Source: Bacillota bacterium
Lineage (GTDB): Bacteria > Bacillota > Sulfobacillia > Sulfobacillales > Sulfobacillaceae
Direction: 5' to 3'
Assembly (NCBI GenBank): GCA_021820675.1
Contig: JAKADI010000133.1
Span: forward strand, 1-5,919
Length of the DNA stretch: 5,919 nt
Position 1 is the stretch's first letter. Every line of letters begins with the position of its first letter. Both the position numbers and the translations under genes were made by a program. The notes under the pieces are model-generated. The model ran no database searches and was not told the DNA's origin. It saw only the letters and a program-made list of their open reading frames with translations. Positions 1-5,561 of this stretch are shown one piece after another.

Positions 1-79
1 CAATCTGGGATGAGGACCAACCACGAGGGGATCCCGTCATCATGCTCGTCGTCACCACAAATGGTGTCCACTTTCCAAA

Positions 80-364
80 TCAGCTTCCTGAAATTATAGC
101 TCCTCCGGACTGTGGCACGACGTCCATCACGGTCGGATCAGAACGAGAAAGAAACTCTCTTAACTCTATCATAAATCCGGTCAATTGATTGACATAGTAT
201 GTATGCTGAGGCTCGAAATCAATATAGACGCCATGACACTGCATCCGGACCCACCCAATGTTTCGACCGACAATCGCCCGCCATGTGAAAGGGTTAGCTG
301 TAGAAGGGCCTGGCCATTCTCCATCATTCACCAACGGTGTAATGTCAAGGTAATCGTTTGGCAA
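80..364 (-). CDS. hypothetical protein, possibly the 3' remnant of a longer gene
   Basis: I do not recognise this 94-codon frame. It opens with TTG at 364-362 and ends with TGA at 82-80. The product is soluble in character, with no signal peptide or membrane segment, a Trp/Pro-rich first third and an amphipathic stretch near residues 60-72 (LTGFMIELREFL). No convincing Shine-Dalgarno precedes the TTG, and the same frame stays open upstream to 433, so the TTG may not be a true start. The frame resumes beyond an amber codon at 434-436 (see next entry), which suggests a broken gene. Beyond the TGA a different minus frame is open to the left edge (positions 79-1), so a frameshift could also have occurred near 80-150. 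A plus-strand frame, codon-aligned antisense to that one, is open from position 3 to a TGA at 186-188 and is a competing reading of the left edge. Real coding status is uncertain. Confidence 0.3.
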   Translation of the reverse strand: MPNDYLDITPLVNDGEWPGPSTANPFTWRAIVGRNIGWVRMQCHGVYIDFEPQHTYYVNQLTGFMIELREFLSRSDPTVMDVVPQSGGAIISGS

Positions 365-613
365 CCTGATGTAACATTCGCGTAATTCACCTGGCTCACA
401 ATGCGCCCATAGGCGTTCAATGAATGCCCGGGGCTATAATCGTTGCAACTTGACAAGTAGAGGGGCCACGCCGGGCCATTTACGATTACCCCTCATGTCA
501 GAGGGTCGCCCGAGTGTACAAGAAGCATACTGCTCAAACCGCATCATATCCGGTAAATCGTGTCTGCCGCCAGAGTAACCGCAACTCAAATTGTCAACCA
601 AGAATAGAATCTA
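365..613 (-). pseudogene. in-frame upstream continuation of the 80-364 frame, interrupted by amber codon
   Basis: Reading the minus strand leftwards from a TAG at 613-611, the frame of the preceding entry is open through codons 610-437, meets one TAG at 436-434, and is then open again to the TGA at 80. Roughly 178 codons with a single internal stop is more than expected by chance at this base composition. Possible starts above the amber are TTG at 601-599 and ATG at 547-545, 544-542 and 496-494, none with a good ribosome binding site. I recognise no family. The simplest reading is a degraded hypothetical gene. Sequencing error or chance are alternatives. Otherwise 366-735 holds no gene that I can support. 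Confidence 0.25.
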
Positions 614-657
614 ACCTAAAATTACCCATTGGGTTAAAACCGTGCTGGATACCGCTC

Positions 658-689
658 TCATAAACTTCTCATCCAAAAGAGTCATACTA
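658..689 (+). promoter_or_regulatory. possible sporulation-type (sigma G/E-like) promoter of the GT51 gene
   Basis: CATACTA at 683-689 matches the -10 consensus described for forespore sigma G promoters (CATNMTA), and TCATA at 658-662 resembles its -35 (GHATR). The 20-nt gap between them is longer than the usual ~18, and the -35 lacks the leading G. No better sigma A pair is visible in 614-720. The site is 47 bp upstream of the ATG, with room for a leader carrying the Shine-Dalgarno. Tentative. Confidence 0.2.
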
Positions 690-720
690 TGAACTACAGT
701 GCAGATCGCGGACCACATAT

Positions 721-729
721 GGAGGAGGG
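721..729 (+). promoter_or_regulatory. strong Shine-Dalgarno deciding the GT51 start
   Basis: GGAGGAGGG lies 6 nt before ATG at 736-738. This near-consensus ribosome binding site fixes the start of the glycosyltransferase gene. Confidence 0.85.
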
Positions 730-735
730 ATTTCC

Positions 736-1491
736 ATGATTCCTGAAAAGCCTCTAGCCGATACGTCGTCACATGGCAAGTTCTCCCGACAGATCAAGCG
801 AATTGTTGTAAGATGCGCTGCCGCGTTAGGTATTTCTGGGATTACAGCCCTGGGGATATTTTATGCTGCAAATTGGCAAGCCCTTCGACATCTGCCCGAG
901 TTAGCCAAAGCGCAAGTGGTACATGAACGCGTCAAATGGACAGCGATAAATCATGTCTCTCCTTGGTTCCAAAAGGCCTTGATAGCGACGGAAGACCGCA
1001 GTTTTTATACTAACTGGGGCATTTCCTTTCAAGGTATTGCTAGGGCTGCCTTGGTGGACCTGCAAACAGGACACTTCACGCAAGGAGGGAGTACTATAAC
1101 ACAACAGTTGATTCGCGACTTAATGCTCTCGCCAGCAAAAACGATTCCCCGCAAGGTCAGTGGCATATTACTCTCGTTGATGGCCACCAATTTATACTCC
1201 AAGAACCAAATTTTCACCATGTTCGTCAATGAAGTATATTTAGGCGATCACGCGTACGGTATTGGTCAAGCCGCACAATCGTATTTTGACTTATCCGCAA
1301 GTCGGCTTAACCTGCCTGAATCCGCGTTATTAGCCGGCCTACCCCAAGCCCCGTCAGCCTATGATCCGCTAGTCCACTTCCGGTTGGCGAAGCAACGCCA
1401 ATGGGAAGTCCTCAATAGCATGGTTCAGGATCATGTCATCACGCGGAAACAAGCCTTGCAAGCATATCATGCCCCGTTGCCCTTAAAATAG
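736..1491 (+). CDS. monofunctional GT51 peptidoglycan glycosyltransferase, motif-divergent
   Basis: This 251-residue protein is a family GT51 transglycosylase, the class that polymerises lipid II into glycan strands on the outer face of the membrane. A basic N-terminal tail (to about residue 24) precedes one membrane anchor at about 25-46. The GT51 domain fills residues 70-245. Motif I is EDRSFYTNWG with the catalytic Glu at 86. Motif II is QGGSTITQQL at 116-125. The later motifs YLGDHAYGIGQAAQSYF and LLAGLPQAPSAYDP are canonical. No transpeptidase domain follows, and the length fits MtgA/SgtB-type monofunctional enzymes. Two departures stand out. The His normally following FYx in motif I is Asn93. 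Motif III reads RKVSG at 139-143, with Gly143 in place of the second key Glu of RKxxE. Activity may be altered or lost. The gene stands alone, convergent to codY, behind a strong Shine-Dalgarno. A specialised (for example sporulation) wall role is possible but unproven. Confidence 0.93.
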   Translation: MIPEKPLADTSSHGKFSRQIKRIVVRCAAALGISGITALGIFYAANWQALRHLPELAKAQVVHERVKWTAINHVSPWFQKALIATEDRSFYTNWGISFQGIARAALVDLQTGHFTQGGSTITQQLIRDLMLSPAKTIPRKVSGILLSLMATNLYSKNQIFTMFVNEVYLGDHAYGIGQAAQSYFDLSASRLNLPESALLAGLPQAPSAYDPLVHFRLAKQRQWEVLNSMVQDHVITRKQALQAYHAPLPLK

Positions 1492-1498
1492 TCGCAAT

Positions 1499-1734
1499 CA
1501 TGAACTCTCCCTCCACCGAACCCTGACGGGTTACGGTCGGGGTTTCTGAGGTCTCCCTCAACAGTTCCTGGTTCTGCGATCGCTGCGCCGTCGGGCCTCG
1601 TACGTCGTATGCACGATCTCCCCAGGAGTCGATTTGGACCGCCGCCGAAGAAGGAGAATGCGCGAGCATGTTCAAGGCCTGTGGCATCTAAATACCGAAC
1701 GTACAAAGAACCCCGGATGTTCGGGGTTCTTTGT
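1499..1734 (+). ncRNA. candidate structured RNA or structured 3' UTR of unknown family
   Basis: The stretch between the GT51 stop and codY looks non-coding and folds well on the plus strand. A closing helix pairs 1502-1510 with 1653-1657 plus 1670-1673, split by an inserted hairpin 1658-1669 (AUGC, GCGA tetraloop, GCAU). Inside lie a hairpin at 1515-1537 (9 bp, UGAC loop, one bulged A), a hairpin at 1547-1560 (UGAGG/CCUCA), and an arm pairing 1564-1571 with 1622-1629, continued by 1578-1582 with 1614-1618. A 13-bp terminator hairpin ends it. The GNRA loop and two G-U pairs exist only on the plus strand. TAAAAT at 1484-1489 could be a -10 starting transcription near 1496, but no good -35 is visible, so it may be the GT51 3' UTR. 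I match it to no known riboswitch or RNA family. Overlapping reading frames here look like by-products of GC-richness. Confidence 0.42.
1703..1734. terminator. bidirectional intrinsic terminator between GT51 gene/RNA and codY
   Basis: A perfect 13-bp inverted repeat (arms 1703-1715 and 1722-1734, 6-nt loop) has a GC core CCCCG/CGGGG. It is flanked by A-rich sequence on the left (ACAAAGAA) and T-rich sequence on the right (TTCTTTGT), so it has terminator form in both directions. It lies 18 bp beyond the codY stop and is the only hairpin of this strength in the convergent gap, so it should end both transcripts. Confidence 0.85.
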
Positions 1735-1752
1735 CAAACTAACGCCTCATTT

Positions 1753-2535
1753 TTATCGGCGAAGTTTTTTCAGTTCGCCCAGTAACCGGTCATTGAGAAC
1801 GCGGATATGCGTCCCTTTCATTCCTAAAGATCGTGATTCGATTACTCCGGCTGACTCGAATTTTCGCAACGCATTCACAATTACAGACCGTGTAATTCCG
1901 ACTCGGTCGGCAATTTTAGATGCAACCAGCAGTCCTTCTTCCCCGCCCAATTCGTCAAAAATATGCTGAACTGCCTCCAATTCCGAATAAGACAAGGTGT
2001 CGATAGCCACCTTGACGGCGGCCTTTTTGCGGGCTTCAATTTCCAATTCGTCAGACTTTGAACGCAAAATCTCCATAGCCACCACAGTAGCCCCATATTC
2101 GGCCAACACCAAATCTTCATCGGTAAATTCCCGGCCAAACCGTGAAATCACCAATGTACCTAATCTGTCTCCTCCACCATTAACTGGAACCAATGTTGTG
2201 ATTTTGTTCTCGTACAAGCAAGGTCTTTCATGGAAGAAGACGCACTTCTGCGACTCCTGAGACACATTGGGATACGTCTCATCAACCTTTAGCAGGCCGC
2301 TATTATAAGCTGCCGGAAATACTTCTTCCCCTAAAACTTCACTAATCATAATATCGCATTCAAATCCATCCAATAAACTATATCCTAAAACCTTACCTCG
2401 CCTACTGACAACATAAACATTGGCTTGGATAAGTTCACTAAGAATTTTAGCCATTTCTTCAAAATTTACCGGATGGCCAGCCGTTCGCTGTAGTAATCGA
2501 TTAATACGTCGTGTTTTTTCTAGTAATTCTTCCAA
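1753..2535 (-). CDS. codY: GTP/amino-acid-sensing global transcriptional regulator CodY
   Basis: CodY is the Bacillota regulator that senses branched-chain amino acids and GTP and controls nutrient-limitation genes. The product has an N-terminal GAF domain (about residues 1-155), a linker helix with the conserved [15 protein letters not shown] block, and a C-terminal winged helix-turn-helix (about 200-240) with the near-invariant [22 protein letters not shown] segment. I chose TTG at 2535-2533. It gives 260 residues, starts at the same place as B. subtilis CodY (259), and lies 8 nt after an AAGGGGG Shine-Dalgarno. A GTG at 2601 would add 22 atypical residues. By alignment from memory, B. subtilis Arg61, which contacts the isoleucine carboxylate, is Ile62 here, and cysteines 60, 98 and 106 sit in the GAF domain. 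It is last in the operon, 100 bp after hslU, with its own likely promoter. Confidence 0.97.
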   Translation of the reverse strand: MEELLEKTRRINRLLQRTAGHPVNFEEMAKILSELIQANVYVVSRRGKVLGYSLLDGFECDIMISEVLGEEVFPAAYNSGLLKVDETYPNVSQESQKCVFFHERPCLYENKITTLVPVNGGGDRLGTLVISRFGREFTDEDLVLAEYGATVVAMEILRSKSDELEIEARKKAAVKVAIDTLSYSELEAVQHIFDELGGEEGLLVASKIADRVGITRSVIVNALRKFESAGVIESRSLGMKGTHIRVLNDRLLGELKKLRR

Positions 2536-2542
2536 GACATAC

Positions 2543-2550
2543 ACCCCCTT
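2543..2550 (-). promoter_or_regulatory. Shine-Dalgarno deciding the TTG start of codY
   Basis: AAGGGGGT on the minus strand lies about 8 nt before the TTG at 2535. An ATG a few bases downstream of it is out of frame, so TTG is the only start that fits both the spacing and the family's usual N-terminus. Confidence 0.7.
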
Positions 2551-2591
2551 GATTCGACACAGTTCCCTGTCGTCACAATTTTCTCCACTTG

Positions 2592-2600
2592 AGTATACCA
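2592..2600 (-). promoter_or_regulatory. extended -10 of a codY promoter
   Basis: On the minus strand TGG is followed by TATACT (2597-2592), an extended -10 of TGn-TATACT form with five of six consensus bases. A -35 is weak: TTACCA at about 19-bp spacing is the best candidate, as expected for an extended -10 promoter. Transcription would start near 2585 and give a leader of about 50 nt before the TTG. This would let codY be transcribed apart from the upstream operon. Confidence 0.5.
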
Positions 2601-2621
2601 CAATAATGTTCTAATGTGGTA
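2596..2621. promoter_or_regulatory. operator-like inverted repeat over the codY promoter
   Basis: TACCACA (2596-2602) and TGTGGTA (2615-2621) form perfect 7-bp arms 12 bp apart. On the minus strand the repeat spans the spacer between -35 and -10, and its proximal arm includes the first two bases of the -10. The geometry suits a dimeric regulator. It does not match the CodY box (AATTTTCWGAAAATT), so another protein is implied if it is real. A small RNA hairpin in read-through mRNA is the alternative. Confidence 0.35.
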
Positions 2622-2635
2622 ACGAAAAAAAAGAT

Positions 2636-4045
2636 TCAGAGTATATACCGATTGATGTCAATATTCTCCGCTATCTTAGCTAGTCGTTGTTGCACATATG
2701 CGGCCGTAATGGGAATCGTCTGCCCGACTAAATCTGGTGCTGAGAAATTTAATTCCTCAAGAACCTTCTCCAAAATCGTATGGAGCCGTCTTGCACCGAT
2801 GTTTTCTGTGTCACGATTCACTTGATAGGCATAGCGGGCCATTTCCCACAAGGCTCCATCGTCAAATTGCACGGTCACGCCCTCAGCTGCTAATAGAGCC
2901 TGATATTGCTTAATTAAGGAATGTCGTGGTTCAGTCAATATCTTGTAAAAATCTTCTTCGGTCAAGGCATTAAACTCGACTCGAAGGGGGAAGCGTCCTT
3001 GCAGCTCTGGAATCAGGTCACTCGGTTTAGCAACATGAAACGCACCAGCGGCAATAAAGAGAATATGATCGGTCTTAACGGGGCCATATTTCGTATTAAC
3101 TGTAGATCCTTCTACGATAGGCAGGATATCCCGTTGAACACCTTCACGAGACACGTCAGGCCCCCGCCCTTCATGACTGCTGGAGGCGATTTTGTCAAAC
3201 TCATCAATGAAAATAATACCGCGCTGTTCGGCTCTCCATAATGCATCTGCGTGAGCCGCGTCCGTATCGATCAGTTTTTGCGCTTCCTCTTGGGTAAGGA
3301 CCTTTCGAGCCTCTGCCACCGTCATCTTTCGTCTTTTGGTGCGTTTAGGCAGTAATCCCGAAAACATTTCACCTAAATTCATCTGATTCTCTTCACTGCC
3401 AGGCATATTCCCCATAAACGGCAATGGCGGACCGGGATCTTCAACATCTACTTCGACCACCTCATTTTCCATGGCCTTCATCCGGAGTTTTTCCCGAACT
3501 TTACGGCGTTCTTCTTCAATCCGGTGTCGCTCTTCAATGCTGACATTCGCATTGGGTTTACTTTGACGCGCTCCGCCGCCAAACAAGGTCTCAAATGGAT
3601 TCGCAGTCGTAGACGATTCCTCAGGAAAAGGGACTAAGGCATCCACTAACCGATCCTCGGCAATCCGCTCCGCCCGATCCTGTACTGCTTGACTCCGTTC
3701 CTCTTTGACCATCCGTACACTCGTTTCAACCAGATCCCGTACCATCGCATCGACATCCCGGCCTACGTATCCCACCTCCGTGAATTTGGTTGCTTCGACT
3801 TTGATAAAAGGTACGCGCAGTAAGCGAGCCAAGCGCCTGGCAACCTCGGTTTTCCCCACGCCAGTGGGTCCAATCATGAGAATGTTTTTGGGAGTAATGT
3901 CTTCTTGCAATTCGGGGTCGAGCTGGCTCCGACGCCAGCGATGTCGTAGAGCAATAGCCACGGCTCGTTTGGCCTCTTCTTGTCCCACAATGTAACGATC
4001 AAGTTCTTCTACGATTTTTTTGGGTGTCATCAATGCATCGTCCAC
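2636..4045 (-). CDS. hslU: HslU/ClpY, AAA+ unfoldase of the HslVU protease
   Basis: This 469-residue AAA+ ATPase forms hexameric rings that unfold substrates and feed them to HslV in the cytoplasm. Walker A is GPTGVGKT at 59-66, the pore loop is GYVG at 92-95, the variable I-domain runs from about 110 to 240, Walker B is IIFIDEFD at 277-284, the arginine-finger segment is LQGRFP at 348-353, and sensor 2 is NIGARRLH at 415-422. The C-terminus ends RYIL, the tail that inserts into HslV to activate it. The length is normal for the family. GTG at 4045 is the start because it lies 7 nt after AAGGAGG. The internal ATG at 4030 has no such site. It follows hslV by 25 nt and is surely co-transcribed with it. 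Confidence 0.98.
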   Translation of the reverse strand: MDDALMTPKKIVEELDRYIVGQEEAKRAVAIALRHRWRRSQLDPELQEDITPKNILMIGPTGVGKTEVARRLARLLRVPFIKVEATKFTEVGYVGRDVDAMVRDLVETSVRMVKEERSQAVQDRAERIAEDRLVDALVPFPEESSTTANPFETLFGGGARQSKPNANVSIEERHRIEEERRKVREKLRMKAMENEVVEVDVEDPGPPLPFMGNMPGSEENQMNLGEMFSGLLPKRTKRRKMTVAEARKVLTQEEAQKLIDTDAAHADALWRAEQRGIIFIDEFDKIASSSHEGRGPDVSREGVQRDILPIVEGSTVNTKYGPVKTDHILFIAAGAFHVAKPSDLIPELQGRFPLRVEFNALTEEDFYKILTEPRHSLIKQYQALLAAEGVTVQFDDGALWEMARYAYQVNRDTENIGARRLHTILEKVLEELNFSAPDLVGQTIPITAAYVQQRLAKIAENIDINRYIL

Positions 4046-4051
4046 ACTAAG

Positions 4052-4059
4052 ACCTCCTT
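4052..4059 (-). promoter_or_regulatory. consensus Shine-Dalgarno for hslU
   Basis: The minus strand reads AAGGAGGT, a perfect match to the 16S rRNA 3' end, in the 25-nt hslV-hslU gap. It decides the GTG start of hslU and should offset the weaker start codon. Confidence 0.85.
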
Positions 4060-4070
4060 AGGGAGCATAG

Positions 4071-4619
4071 TCAGTTCAAGGTTTCTATGGTTAGATGATG
4101 ATTGGTATAAATACAAATGTCGGCCGCGATGTCCAGTGAGCGCCGGACAACTTCTTCCAATGACATCGGATAATCTATTGACGAGAAGGCGCGCGCCGCA
4201 GCTAATGCATAGCTTCCCCCGGATCCTATGGATGCTACATGGTCATCTGGTTCAATCACTTCACCAGTCCCTGATAAAATAAACAAATGGTCAGCATCTG
4301 CCACTAATAATAATGCTTCCAATTTCCCCAGCATCCGATCTGTTCGCCATTGGCGGGAAAGCGCCACAGCAGCACGCTGAAGATTGCCATGACTTTCTTC
4401 TAACTTACCTTCGAACAGCTCAAATAATGTTAGAGCATCAGACACAGATCCTGCAAAACCTGCTAATACCTTATTATGATACAAACGGCGAACTTTTGTC
4501 GCAGTGTGTTTCATAACAGTATTCTGTCCAAAGGTCACCTGGCCATCTCCACCGATTACCGCTTTGCCGTCACGGACAATCCCAAGAATAGTCGTACCGT
4601 GAAACTCTATCGCTCCCAC
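4071..4619 (-). CDS. hslV: HslV/ClpQ, N-terminal-Thr peptidase of the HslVU protease
   Basis: HslV is the proteasome-like peptidase that forms a double hexamer and works with HslU. The 182-residue product begins with an 8-residue propeptide (MGAIEFHG), and cleavage before Thr9 would expose the catalytic threonine in the mature TTILG terminus. Mature Asp17 (Asp25 here, in GDGQVTFG), the Lys33 equivalent (Lys42, in TATKVRR) and the GSGGSYA loop at 132-138 are present, so an active Thr protease is expected, as in proteobacterial HslV and unlike the Ser-type N-terminus reported for B. subtilis ClpQ. The start is GTG at 4619, 8 nt after AAGGGAG. It lies 60 nt after xerC and 25 nt before hslU. The leader can form a hairpin over its ribosome binding site. 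Confidence 0.97.
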   Translation of the reverse strand: MGAIEFHGTTILGIVRDGKAVIGGDGQVTFGQNTVMKHTATKVRRLYHNKVLAGFAGSVSDALTLFELFEGKLEESHGNLQRAAVALSRQWRTDRMLGKLEALLLVADADHLFILSGTGEVIEPDDHVASIGSGGSYALAAARAFSSIDYPMSLEEVVRRSLDIAADICIYTNHHLTIETLN

Positions 4620-4627
4620 ACTGATCT

Positions 4628-4658
4628 CTCCCTTATTCTAGTGACTTTGCTAAGGAGG
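4628..4658 (-). promoter_or_regulatory. leader hairpin that could mask the hslV ribosome binding site
   Basis: In the minus-strand transcript CUCCUUA (4657-4651) can pair with UAAGGGAG (4635-4628), giving seven pairs with one bulged G and a 15-nt loop. The second arm is the hslV Shine-Dalgarno. The first arm is itself anti-Shine-Dalgarno-like. The helix is modest in strength, so regulation is a suggestion only. Confidence 0.25.
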
Positions 4659-4679
4659 CTCCCGTAAACATCTGATTGA

Positions 4680-5561
4680 TTAAGCCCGAGGATGAGCATT
4701 GAGATAGACCTTAGTGATATGTTCTTGTGACACTAATGTATAAAGTTGTGTCGTTCGTAGTAAACTGTGTCCTAGAAGTTCTTGAATCACCCGTAAATCT
4801 GCTCCATTGGCTAGCATATGGGTGGCGAACGAATGACGAAGCCAGTGAGGACTAACTTGGCGCTGAATAGCCGAACGCGCCAACACGCTCTTCACAACCC
4901 GTCTCACACTTCGTGTCGTTAGCCTAGTCCCCCGGTAATTGACAAACAAAGCCGCAGTTCGCGGCGAAGCTAGATGCGGTCGCAACTCCGATAGGTATCT
5001 CTCTAAAGCTTCGCCCGCTTTGCGCCCGAAGGGCACCTCCCTCTCTTTCCCTCCTTTTCCCTTGACACGAACAAAACGCGCTGGCATAACTACATCATTA
5101 TTATTTAAAGACACCGCTTCTTGACTACGCAATCCGGCACCATAGAGCAATTCTAGCAATGCCCAGTTGCGCAGCCCCAATTTCCCCGACAAATGTCGGG
5201 CGCTTTCCATGAAGTCGTGTGCCTCATCCATGGTCAAGACACGAGGTAGCAACGGCCGAAACCTAGGGGTTAGGATGCGGCTGGCCGGATTGTCGGACCT
5301 CCAACTTTGATACCTGACAAAACGGAAGAAAGACCGAATCACAGCCAGTTTACGTGCTGCTGTTCTGGGTGATAAACCGCTTTTCATAAGCTCCGAAATC
5401 CAGGAGCGAATATCTCGGCTTGTTACCTTATCTAGCGCCCCGGCAAAGGCCTCGAACTGGCGCAAGTCCTGTGAATAGGCCCTTGCTGTATGAGGCGATG
5501 CCTGCTCTACATAAACTAACGTTCTCAGATAGTGTTCCACCCATTCACTCGTGGGCTTCAT
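4680..5561 (-). CDS. xerC: tyrosine recombinase XerC (CodV)
   Basis: This 293-residue tyrosine recombinase is the XerC/CodV partner that, with XerD, resolves chromosome dimers at dif during division. The N-terminal SAM-like core-binding domain covers about residues 1-90 and the catalytic domain about 105-290. The full active-site set is visible: Arg145 (GAGLRSQE), Lys169 (KGKGGKER), His239 and Arg242 (SPHWLRHSFATHML), His265 (LLGHSLLRTTQ) and nucleophile Tyr274. ATG at 5561 overlaps the trmFO stop as ATGA, indicating translational coupling. The assignment as XerC rather than XerD or a mobile integrase rests on the trmFO-xerC-hslVU-codY context. No attachment sites or cargo genes are visible. 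Confidence 0.97.
   Translation of the reverse strand: MKPTSEWVEHYLRTLVYVEQASPHTARAYSQDLRQFEAFAGALDKVTSRDIRSWISELMKSGLSPRTAARKLAVIRSFFRFVRYQSWRSDNPASRILTPRFRPLLPRVLTMDEAHDFMESARHLSGKLGLRNWALLELLYGAGLRSQEAVSLNNNDVVMPARFVRVKGKGGKEREVPFGRKAGEALERYLSELRPHLASPRTAALFVNYRGTRLTTRSVRRVVKSVLARSAIQRQVSPHWLRHSFATHMLANGADLRVIQELLGHSLLRTTQLYTLVSQEHITKVYLNAHPRA

Noticed and set aside
435..440. Perfect TATAAT on the plus strand, with a perfect TTGACA nearby at 450-455
   Set aside because: The two elements are in the wrong order to form a promoter. Neither has a suitable partner at 16-18 bp, and no extended -10 is present.
1641..1650. GCCGCCGAAG, a string recalling lysine and glycine riboswitch cores
   Set aside because: The other conserved elements of those riboswitches are absent and no downstream gene exists to be regulated.
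1439..1706. Two overlapping minus-strand open frames between codY and the GT51 gene
   Set aside because: They overlap each other and the 3' end of the GT51 gene, have Arg/Gly-rich low-quality translations and no ribosome binding sites. The RNA fold explains the region better.
2577..2584. AATTTTCT half-site resembling the CodY box near the codY start
   Set aside because: Only the first half fits; about five of the 15 consensus positions mismatch, so autoregulation by CodY is not supported.
2536..2601. Upstream GTG start adding 22 residues to CodY
   Set aside because: The extension lacks similarity to CodY N-termini, overlaps the likely promoter region, and the TTG at 2535 has the correctly spaced Shine-Dalgarno.
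2625..2632. Run of eight T on the minus strand just after the hslU stop
   Set aside because: No GC-rich stem precedes it, so it is not an intrinsic terminator.
4649..4658. TAAGGAGG-like Shine-Dalgarno on the plus strand
   Set aside because: No start codon or open frame follows at a suitable distance; it is the antisense of the hslV leader arm.
4680..5561. Tyrosine recombinase as part of a mobile element
   Set aside because: The gene is overlapped by trmFO and followed by hslVU-codY, the conserved chromosomal order for XerC; no repeats or cargo are visible.
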